Below are positions 1 to 5,625 of a stretch of DNA of 7,208 nucleotides, one piece after another; position 1 is the first letter of the stretch, and each line of letters opens with the position of its first letter. This DNA is from Bryobacterales bacterium (GTDB lineage: Bacteria > Acidobacteriota > Terriglobia > Bryobacterales > Bryobacteraceae). The notes under the pieces were generated by a model. The model was not told the origin of the DNA. It saw nothing but the letters and a program-made list of their open reading frames with translations, and searched no databases. The stretch covers positions 268-7,475 of the forward strand of contig PKYZ01000141.1 in NCBI GenBank assembly GCA_003132865.1, read 5' to 3'. A program made the position numbers and the translations under genes.

Positions 1-2167
1 GCGCCATGCGGATCCCGATTTCACGGGTGCGTTGCGCGACCGAAAAGCTCATGACGCCGTAGATGCCGACGACGGCCAGCGCCAGCGCGAGCAATCCCAG
101 CCCCGAAAGTAGCGATGCAGTCAAGCGTTCCTGCGAAAGGGCGCGGTCCAGGTGCGCGCGCATGGTTTCGGCTCCCGAGACCGGCATATCATTGTCCAGC
201 GCCCGCAACTCGCGCCGGATCTCCGCCAAAGCTAAGGCCGGACCGCCGGGCGTCCGCGCGACTAGGGTCATCTCGGGCACGTAGCTCTGCGCGATAGGCC
301 GGTAGAAGCAGGGACGCAAGTTTTCACGGAAGCTCAGCATTCGACCGTCCCGCACCACGCCGACCACCTCCAGCGGCGGTGTCCGCGGGTCGGCGTTATG
401 CAACAGCTTACCGATGGGATCCTCGCCGGGCCAGAAGCGCCGCGCCATGATCTCGTTGACGATGGCCACCGGCGGGGCGCTTTCGGTATCGCGATCATTG
501 AAATCCCGCCCTCGCAAGAGCGGCAGGCCGAGCGTCCGGAAGTAACCCGGCGACGCGATATTCCAGTTCACCTGCAGCGGCCGGGATGCGCCGGGCGGCA
601 GCACGTCAGTCCCGCCGCGCGTATCGCCCAGCGGCGGCATCCACACCAGAGCCGGCGATTCCACTCCCGGCAGCAAACGGGCACGTTCCAGGGCCTGCGC
701 GTAGAACTGCTTGCCGCGCGCCTCGGAATATCCTGCCACCCCCAGCTCTAAGTTGACGAGCACGGCGTTGCCCGTCCGAAACGCCGGATCGGAGGCTTGT
801 GCGTTCCGGAGAGTGCGCACAAAGAGTCCGGCGCCGATCAGCAGCACCAGCGAGAGGGCCACCTGCGCGACGACCAGCGCGTTGCGCAACGCGATGCCAC
901 GAAGACCGGCGCGGGGCGTCTCCGATTTCAAGCTCAGCGCCAAGTCCGGGCGCGAGGCGCGCCGCGCCGGAATGAGCCCGAAGAGCACGCCCGTCGCCAG
1001 CGACAGCAACAGGGCGAAGCCCAGCACGGGCGCATCTACGTGCGTGTCCAGCGCCAGCGGTATCTTGAAGGGCCGCGGATACAAACCGATCAGCGCGGAG
1101 GTCCAGGATGCCACGGCGATGCCCGCCGCACCTCCTAACAGCGAAAGCAGCACGCTCTCGGTGGTCAATTGACGCACCAGCCGGCCGCGGCCCGCGCCCA
1201 ACGCCAGCCGCACCGCAATCTCGCGCTGGCGCTTCAGCCCACGCGTCAGCAGCAGGTTGGCCACGTTGAAGCAGGCGATCAGCAGGACCACGCCGGTCAC
1301 GGCTACCAACAGCCCCAGAAAGGTCACGATCGCCTTCCGGTACGACGGCCAGAATCTGGCGCGGCTCAACGGCAGCAGTTCGGCGGTCCAATCGTGATGG
1401 ATCTCCGGATACGCTTGCGCGAGTTGTCCGGCCATTCCGCGGATGGCGGCTTGCGCCTGAGCCATCGATACGGATGGCTTCAGACGGCCCGTGACCAGCA
1501 GCCAATCGGCGCCACGGAATTGCAGCATCTGTTCGGGGAAGTCGGGGACCGCCTCCTGGAATGCCGCCATGGGCACCCACAGTTCCGGCGGATCGCCCCA
1601 ATCCAGCACCAGGCCGCGATAGCCGGGTGGCGCGACCCCCACGATCGTGAAAGTGTGCCGGACGATGTGGATGGTTCGACCGGCCACGTTGCGGTCGCCG
1701 CCGAAGCGGCTCCGCCACAAGCGGTCGCCGATCACGGCCACATCGCGATCTTCGGCGAGGAAGGTGCGCCCCACGGCAGCGCGCAGCCCAAGCACGGAAA
1801 AGTAATTCGGGGTAGCCAACTCGCCGGAAATCTGTTCCGCCTGCTCGCCAATGCGTACGCTCATGGGGACCTGGCAGTAGGCCAGCAGTCCCGACAAGAC
1901 TTGATTGCGATCGCGGTAGTATTCGTAATCCGGATACGACGTGCTGCTGAGAGACTCGTGGCCGCGAGTATAGCGGTGATAGATGGAAACCAGCCTGCCG
2001 GCATCCGGAACCGGCAGGGGCGGCAGCAGCACCGCCCGCACCAGGCTGAAGATCGCGGTGTTGACGCCGATGCCGAGCGCCAGCGAGAGCACGGCCAACA
2101 CCGTGAAGCCGGGATTCTTCCGCAGCAGCCGTGCGGCGAATCGCAGGTCCTGCCAGAGTACGCGCAT
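1..2167 (-). CDS. ADOP-family MacB/FtsX-like permease, C-terminus cut by window edge
   Basis: This is an inner-membrane permease of the acidobacterial duplicated orphan permease type: MacB-like, with two FtsX halves and no ATPase partner. 722 codons are readable without a frameshift. The N-terminus (residues 4-22, with LLRKNPGFT) and first membrane helix (about 23-43, with LALGIGVNTAIFSLV) are typical of the family. A periplasmic MacB-like domain follows (about 45-270), containing PNYFSVLGL and WRSRFGGD. Three further helices (about 281-306, 336-362, 380-400) with NVANLLLTRG and REIAVRLALGAGR form the first FtsX domain. The fifth helix is at 425-446, the second periplasmic domain at about 450-682 (SPGYFRTLGLPLLRGRDF, VNEIMARRFWP), and a sixth helix at 685-705. 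The segment ending TREIGIRMA opens the second FtsX domain; its last two helices lie outside the window. The ATG start is fixed by the family N-terminus and an in-frame TAG two codons upstream. No strong ribosome binding site is visible, and the start lies 3 nt after the stop of an ADOP remnant. Substrate unknown; no ATPase gene is in view. Confidence 0.95.
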   Translation of the reverse strand, partial: MRVLWQDLRFAARLLRKNPGFTVLAVLSLALGIGVNTAIFSLVRAVLLPPLPVPDAGRLVSIYHRYTRGHESLSSTSYPDYEYYRDRNQVLSGLLAYCQVPMSVRIGEQAEQISGELATPNYFSVLGLRAAVGRTFLAEDRDVAVIGDRLWRSRFGGDRNVAGRTIHIVRHTFTIVGVAPPGYRGLVLDWGDPPELWVPMAAFQEAVPDFPEQMLQFRGADWLLVTGRLKPSVSMAQAQAAIRGMAGQLAQAYPEIHHDWTAELLPLSRARFWPSYRKAIVTFLGLLVAVTGVVLLIACFNVANLLLTRGLKRQREIAVRLALGAGRGRLVRQLTTESVLLSLLGGAAGIAVASWTSALIGLYPRPFKIPLALDTHVDAPVLGFALLLSLATGVLFGLIPARRASRPDLALSLKSETPRAGLRGIALRNALVVAQVALSLVLLIGAGLFVRTLRNAQASDPAFRTGNAVLVNLELGVAGYSEARGKQFYAQALERARLLPGVESPALVWMPPLGDTRGGTDVLPPGASRPLQVNWNIASPGYFRTLGLPLLRGRDFNDRDTESAPPVAIVNEIMARRFWPGEDPIGKLLHNADPRTPPLEVVGVVRDGRMLSFRENLRPCFYRPIAQSYVPEMTLVARTPGGPALALAEIRRELRALDNDMPVSGAETMRAHLDRALSQERLTASLLSGLGLLALALAVVGIYGVMSFSVAQRTREIGIRMA

Positions 2168-2170
2168 GCG

Positions 2171-2280
2171 CTACTCGTATCTTAACGCCACCCTCGGGTC
2201 TATCGTGCCGCGGCGCGCGGGCAGATAACACGCCGCCAGTGCGACGGCTGCGAACAGCGCCGTGTAGACATCTGAAGCCC
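2171..2280 (-). pseudogene. C-terminal remnant of a second ADOP permease
   Basis: In the minus strand, 35 codons ending at the TAG (2173-2171) read as the last membrane helix and tail of an ADOP permease: ASDVYTALFAAVALAACYLP, then ARRG and the family-typical ending DPRVALRYE. The frame is closed by a TAG four codons before the A-S-D segment, no ATG start exists in it, and the residues before W-A-S-D no longer resemble an ADOP. The rest of a gene of roughly 800 codons is therefore missing. The remnant ends 3 nt before the ATG of the intact ADOP gene, the spacing expected of a tandem, translationally coupled pair. That a 5' deletion or insertion left this tail is inferred from the break in similarity; the tail itself is read directly. 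Confidence 0.85.
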
Positions 2281-2453
2281 ATCGGCAAGCCTACCGGCCG
2301 CGCGCAGGTGGCCGCAACGATCCTCGGTCCCGCCAGCAATTGGGGAGTGGCCAGCAATGGGAGCAATTCGGTGGCAGACTGCGGCGGTCAATTGCGATGG
2401 CTACGTCTTCCTCGAGGATATCCCAGCGATCGTAAGAAGGACCGAACGCACAC
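2281..2453 (-). other. 173-bp stretch without a gene, probable recombination scar
   Basis: This lies between the barrel gene's stop codon and the ADOP tail. None of the three minus-strand frames gives a recognisable protein, and the frame continuous with the ADOP tail has a stop at about 2290. It holds a 10-bp palindrome (TCCTCGAGGA, 2409-2418) with no T-run after it, so I do not call a terminator. It also holds a short imperfect direct repeat beginning GCCAGCAAT at 2332 and 2350. No promoter, RNA gene or insertion-sequence end is evident. It may be leftover sequence from the event that truncated the upstream ADOP gene. Confidence 0.5.
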
Positions 2454-3911
2454 CTAATACAACGACGGCCGCAACGAACCGCCGAGGAGTGAGGTGTTCA
2501 CGTTGGCCATAGTATGCGTTCCCTCCTTGCCACCCCACGAGAACAGCAGGTATACTTGCGGCAGGCCGCCGGCCCGCAACGTCAGCCCAGTGGCAAAGCT
2601 GTGCAGCCAATCGCTGGACGACAGAGCGCCCCTGGTAAGCGCTACGGTCCCTTCATCAACCTCAAAAGCAAATCCCACCGGACCCAAAATGGAGTGTTCA
2701 AACCTCTGCTGGAACAGAACTACGTCCGGCCCGCGGAACCGGTAATCCTGGTAACTGGGTAGAGCAGGATTTCCGTTAATATCAGATCCGCCGATCGTAG
2801 GCATGAAGTAGAACGGCACCGTATCACCGCCCGGCGTCATGGAAAGAGCCATAAATGCGCGTATAAGGACGCTCCCCTGGAGATCACTTGTGATCGCTTT
2901 GCAGCCGCCAGGGTTTGGAGGTTTTTCCTCCATACATGCTTTATACGTGGCTTGTTTGTCGACCGAACATCCCGAGTGATCGAGGTCCAATGAGCACTCG
3001 TCTGGTCCGTTCACGTCCCTGGGCAGCAGCGAGCGAGTCGTTTTACGATAGATTGCGAATTGATGGGATAGGTCGACCGTCAGCCGCTGAAAAGAAAACG
3101 CCGAATCCCCCGGGGCAAAGTATTGCCGGTAAGCCAGATCATAATTCATCCGCAGAAAATCGTTGTACAGGACGGGCCTAAATCGGACACCCTCAGCAAA
3201 CTGGACAAAGCCTGGTTGGCTCGTGAGGCCTGGGGCCGTGGCCTCCGTGTAGAGTTGTTCCAAGGACGGACTTGGCTGGCCGAGACTTGGGCGGATATCC
3301 ACGAATCGACCGTTGACTTCGCCGTACAACCCCAGGTGCGTCTTCTCAACCAGCGGCTTGACAACTCTTGTGCCGACGATCGTCTCCCGCATGCCGTAAA
3401 AGGATCGCCCGCTTTCGCTCGTGTCCGTGCCGAGGCCAAAGTACGTCAGCTTGTTAAGAGACATAGTTTGTGCATAAAGATCAATGACCGGATGTTCCGG
3501 CAGTTCGGTAAGGTTTGGCTTAACCTTCGGAGTTCCGAAGCTGATACCGATTGGCTTCTCCTTGTTATTCACGAGGGTCATGTAGAATCCAGCGCGCCAC
3601 GAGGCGTTGTTAGAGGCAATTGCATCGGCGTCCCACGTTATTCGCCAATTCGTGGTCGTCTTATGTCCGACATAAGCTAGGCCGGCACCGAATCCGTCCT
3701 GCGGAGCGATGCTTCCTACAGCGATATGTATAGGCACGCCCGTGAACAGTTCTTCGGCGCAGCCTCCAATCTTACCCAGGGCTGTACAACTCTGCTTTAG
3801 CTTATCGATTTCGCCCGGAGCATCGGCTTGGGCGGCAGGCGGCGGTGGTTGTTGCGCCCACGCCGCCGGCACCCACAGGGCAATCGCAAGAAATCGCACA
3901 GGATGACTCAT
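2454..3911 (-). CDS. Outer-membrane beta-barrel protein, Omp85/BamA-like without POTRA domains
   Basis: This 485-residue protein is probably an outer-membrane barrel. Residues 1-19 form a signal peptide with an A-W-A|Q cleavage site, followed by a Pro/Gln-rich linker (20-33). From about residue 60 to the end, short alternating, aromatic-rich strands with glycine turns suggest a barrel of some 420 residues. The C-terminus is Tyr485, as expected for barrel-assembly recognition. F392-R393-G394-P395, followed by FQQRFEHSILGPVGFAFEVDEG, resembles the Omp85 loop-6 motif (V-R-G-F/Y) and the following strands. Only about 40 residues separate the signal peptide from the barrel, so there is no room for a POTRA domain. 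A Cys-rich insertion (C306, C315, C326, C337) probably forms a surface loop, and C42/C51 could pair near the N-terminus. The ATG is 6 nt after the upstream stop, with GAGGA (3926-3922) inside the end of the previous gene. G+C is lower than in the flanking genes. The family call rests on motifs and barrel pattern only; a plain surface antigen (D15-like) or another porin-like barrel is possible. Confidence 0.72.
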   Translation of the reverse strand: MSHPVRFLAIALWVPAAWAQQPPPPAAQADAPGEIDKLKQSCTALGKIGGCAEELFTGVPIHIAVGSIAPQDGFGAGLAYVGHKTTTNWRITWDADAIASNNASWRAGFYMTLVNNKEKPIGISFGTPKVKPNLTELPEHPVIDLYAQTMSLNKLTYFGLGTDTSESGRSFYGMRETIVGTRVVKPLVEKTHLGLYGEVNGRFVDIRPSLGQPSPSLEQLYTEATAPGLTSQPGFVQFAEGVRFRPVLYNDFLRMNYDLAYRQYFAPGDSAFSFQRLTVDLSHQFAIYRKTTRSLLPRDVNGPDECSLDLDHSGCSVDKQATYKACMEEKPPNPGGCKAITSDLQGSVLIRAFMALSMTPGGDTVPFYFMPTIGGSDINGNPALPSYQDYRFRGPDVVLFQQRFEHSILGPVGFAFEVDEGTVALTRGALSSSDWLHSFATGLTLRAGGLPQVYLLFSWGGKEGTHTMANVNTSLLGGSLRPSLY

Positions 3912-3917
3912 CGCGCT

Positions 3918-4208
3918 CTATTCCTCTTTGGCGCCGTCTGGTTCCCCGGCGGCGTCCGCTGGCTTCCTTGCCCCCTGCGGATGCAATCGCGCCATGACCT
4001 TCTGAAGGTAGTCGCTGGCCTGGCGTTCGGTTTCGAGTTTGCTTATATCGATGTTGGTTTGCTGATCCGCCGGGAGTGATTGTTTTTCCGCTTCGCGGAT
4101 ATGCCTAAGTTGAGCTTGGATCAGGCTGGAAATCCGGCGGTCAGGATTGAAGGCGCCTTTCTGTGTCTTGGGAACCGCGACAACCATCGCATACTGTCTT
4201 TCTGGCAT
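3918..4208 (-). CDS. Hypothetical 96-residue helical protein between phosphoesterase and barrel
   Basis: I do not recognise this protein. It begins MPERQYAMVVAVPKTQKGAF, has a charged helical centre (residues 26-76: ISSLIQAQLRHIREAEKQ, then a LETERQASDYLQKVMARLHP segment) and ends in a low-complexity Ala/Pro/Lys/Glu tail. There is no signal peptide or membrane helix, so it is probably cytoplasmic. The short V-V-A-V-P stretch near the start may be a beta strand. I chose the ATG at 4208 because AAGGA (4218-4214) sits 5 nt before it. A longer reading from a TTG at 4241 would overlap the phosphoesterase gene by 22 nt and lacks such a site. It lies 11 nt after the phosphoesterase stop and 6 nt before the barrel start, so all three are probably one transcript. 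A chaperone, adaptor or regulator role for its neighbours is conceivable but unsupported. Confidence 0.75.
   Translation of the reverse strand: MPERQYAMVVAVPKTQKGAFNPDRRISSLIQAQLRHIREAEKQSLPADQQTNIDISKLETERQASDYLQKVMARLHPQGARKPADAAGEPDGAKEE
3922..3926 (-). promoter_or_regulatory. Ribosome binding site of the barrel gene
   Basis: GAGGA inside the final Lys-Glu-Glu codons of the 96-residue gene, 10 nt before the ATG at 3911. The overlap with the upstream coding end suggests translational coupling. Confidence 0.65.
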
Positions 4209-4213
4209 AGGAT

Positions 4214-4218
4214 TCCTT
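4214..4218 (-). promoter_or_regulatory. Ribosome binding site deciding the start of the 96-residue gene
   Basis: AAGGA within AAAAGGAA, 5 nt upstream of the ATG at 4208 and immediately after the TGA of the phosphoesterase gene. It argues for the ATG over the in-frame TTG at 4241. Confidence 0.75.
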
Positions 4219-4219
4219 T

Positions 4220-5455
4220 TCACAAATTGAAATATACGCAATCCTCGTCCGACCGCAGCCGATCAGTCAGGAGGTCCTGGAAGGTGGCAGCCTGCTTCTC
4301 CCGGTTAGAACGCAGATTGTCATCGTTCGGCAGGAAAAGGCTCGTCACGGTGGCGGGGATTGAGGCGTGCTCGAAGATCCGAGGGCTGGCGTCCGCGGGG
4401 CCCGGTACTACGGTTCCCCTGGCAATGTAAGGCGATACTAGAATCGCGGGCACTCGAATGCCGAGGCGATCGAAGGCGAACGGTACACCTGTTTCGGTTG
4501 CGGCCGGTTGGGCGACATAGGGATGGCCGGGTATCCCATCCGGAGTGCAAGGTGGCGGAACCACGTGGTCGTAGAGTCCGCCGTGTTCGTCATAGACGAT
4601 CAACAGCGCGGTACTTCCCCAAAGCGATGCGTTCCCGCGGATCGCGTCGTAGACCATAGCGATGAACCTTTCGCCTTCTTGCACGTTGTGGTCGGGGTGC
4701 TGATCCGAAGCCAGGAGTTCGCCTCCCCCGTCGCCGGTGTGATCGTAGTAATTTGGCTCTATGAAACTGTACTCGGGCAGTTGCTCGGCGTTGCAGTCCG
4801 CCACGAATTGGTCGTAGGTCCCGAAAAGTTCAGGTTGATTGGTCAAGAGGTTCACGATTTCCATAGTGGGGCTTCCCTGGTCGTAATAATAGATCTTGGC
4901 CTTGTGCCCGGCCTTGACCATGCGCTGATAGATGCTCAGGACCGGATCGGTGATATAGAAAACGTTCATGTCCACCTGTCCGAACGATGTGCCATAGTGC
5001 GCGAACGCCCGATTGCAGATTGTGGGGCCCGGGATCGACGAAAACCACCCGTTGAAAACGGCGTACTCCGTTGCCAGCGTGTTCAGCACCGGTAGTCTGT
5101 CGGGCGAAAAATAATACATGATGGCACGCGAAGCTCCCACGTCGGGCTGCTGCGTCGCGTAGCTCTTGATGAATCCTTGCATATTGGCCACGCGGCCAGG
5201 GTCTTGGGCGCCACCGAAAATCTGGAGATCAACCCCGGGAAAGTGGTGATCCGGGTCGTGGTCGAGTTGGCTCTGGTATGCCGCAAGCGGCCGCACCCTA
5301 ACCACGGCGCCGGTCGTGTCCGGGTTCCATTCGTCGCCATTCAATCCGTCTATCTGGGGGTACTTTGCCTTCAGTCCGCCCAACATGTGGTCGAATGAAC
5401 GATTCTCCATCATTAGGACGACGATGTGTTTCAGATTGTTTAGGCCGATGCTCAT
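4220..5455 (-). CDS. Phosphoesterase of the phospholipase C / AcpA acid phosphatase superfamily
   Basis: This 411-residue enzyme should hydrolyse phosphomonoesters or phospholipid head groups. The family signatures appear in order. HIVVLMMENRSFDHMLG (10-26) carries the metal-binding E17-N18. D-P-D-H-H is at 67-71. SIPGPTICNR surrounds T145, at the position of the Ser/Thr nucleophile. IEPNYYDHTGDGGGE contains E233. SDQHPDHNVQEGE contains D251 and H253. IVYDEHGGLYDHVVPPP contains D289, E290 and H297. LGIRVPAILVSPYI and EHASIPATV follow. The catalytic core looks complete. There is no signal peptide or twin-Arg motif: the protein starts almost at the first catalytic motif, whereas many bacterial phospholipases C of this family are Tat-exported. 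The extra C-terminal domains of long PlcH-type enzymes are also missing. AGGAG (5465-5461) lies 5 nt before the ATG. It is the first gene of a three-gene unit with the small protein and barrel, and is lower in G+C than the flanking genes. The exact substrate (phospholipid or phosphate ester) cannot be told from sequence alone. Confidence 0.93.
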   Translation of the reverse strand: MSIGLNNLKHIVVLMMENRSFDHMLGGLKAKYPQIDGLNGDEWNPDTTGAVVRVRPLAAYQSQLDHDPDHHFPGVDLQIFGGAQDPGRVANMQGFIKSYATQQPDVGASRAIMYYFSPDRLPVLNTLATEYAVFNGWFSSIPGPTICNRAFAHYGTSFGQVDMNVFYITDPVLSIYQRMVKAGHKAKIYYYDQGSPTMEIVNLLTNQPELFGTYDQFVADCNAEQLPEYSFIEPNYYDHTGDGGGELLASDQHPDHNVQEGERFIAMVYDAIRGNASLWGSTALLIVYDEHGGLYDHVVPPPCTPDGIPGHPYVAQPAATETGVPFAFDRLGIRVPAILVSPYIARGTVVPGPADASPRIFEHASIPATVTSLFLPNDDNLRSNREKQAATFQDLLTDRLRSDEDCVYFNL

Positions 5456-5460
5456 TGACG

Positions 5461-5465
5461 CTCCT
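5461..5465 (-). promoter_or_regulatory. Ribosome binding site of the phosphoesterase gene
   Basis: AGGAG within ATAGGAGCGTCA, 5 nt before the ATG at 5455; near-consensus sequence and spacing. Confidence 0.8.
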
Positions 5466-5495
5466 ATTGTAGAGTTCAGCTTGTTTTGGGCCGGT

Positions 5496-5509
5496 CGAAC
5501 CCGGGTTCG
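5496..5509. repeat. Perfect 14-bp palindrome in the leader of the phosphoesterase unit
   Basis: CGAACCCGGGTTCG reads the same on both strands without a mismatch and has no spacer. It sits about 40 nt upstream of the phosphoesterase start codon. It could be an operator for a dimeric regulator. An RNA hairpin is less likely without a loop. Flanking bases do not extend the symmetry. The sequence is certain; the function is inferred. Confidence 0.5.
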
Positions 5510-5601
5510 CGCATCCAGATGGCCCCCCTTCTCAACGATTCTACATCATGGTTACATTCATACACTAGTGAAACTGACGCGCCTGACGTTTCATCTCGGA
5601 G
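5510..5601 (-). promoter_or_regulatory. Probable promoter region of the three-gene unit
   Basis: This sequence lies between the hydrolase terminator and the palindrome and is AT-richer than the surroundings. A TAGAAT hexamer at 5543-5538 could be a -10 element, but I see no good -35 at the right distance. An 8-bp palindrome CACTAGTG lies at 5563-5570, just upstream of the candidate -10. A promoter is expected here because a terminator separates the preceding gene, but its exact position is not established. Confidence 0.35.
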
Positions 5602-5625
5602 AAAAAAGCGCAGCCTCAGGCCGCG
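5602..5625 (-). terminator. Intrinsic terminator with the hydrolase stop codon as its loop
   Basis: On the minus strand CGCGGCC (5625-5619) pairs with GGCTGCG (5615-5609), seven pairs including one G-U. The three-base loop is exactly the TGA stop codon (5618-5616). One C is followed by TTTTTT (5607-5602). The stem therefore includes the last coding bases. It should stop transcription of the protease-hydrolase operon before the phosphoesterase unit. Confidence 0.75.

Noticed and set aside
1169..2185. 338-codon plus-strand open frame
   Set aside because: Antisense to the ADOP gene in high-G+C DNA. The translation is rich in Gln/His/Arg with no recognisable domain.
606..2366. 586-codon minus-strand open frame overlapping the ADOP permease
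   Set aside because: It is a different frame over the ADOP coding sequence. Its translation is Arg/Gly/Ala-rich and matches no family, while the ADOP frame gives continuous family motifs.
2409..2418. 10-bp palindrome after the barrel gene considered as a terminator
   Set aside because: No loop and no T-run follow on the minus strand; probably chance.
4209..4241. TTG start extending the 96-residue protein by 11 residues
   Set aside because: It overlaps the phosphoesterase gene by 22 nt, and a well-placed AAGGA favours the ATG at 4208.
4508..5095. 195-codon plus-strand open frame
   Set aside because: Antisense to the phosphoesterase catalytic region; no start signal or recognisable domain.
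5488..5514. TCGAACCC-type sequence considered as a tRNA T-arm or phage attachment site
   Set aside because: No acceptor, D-arm or anticodon arm can be built around it, and no integrase is present.
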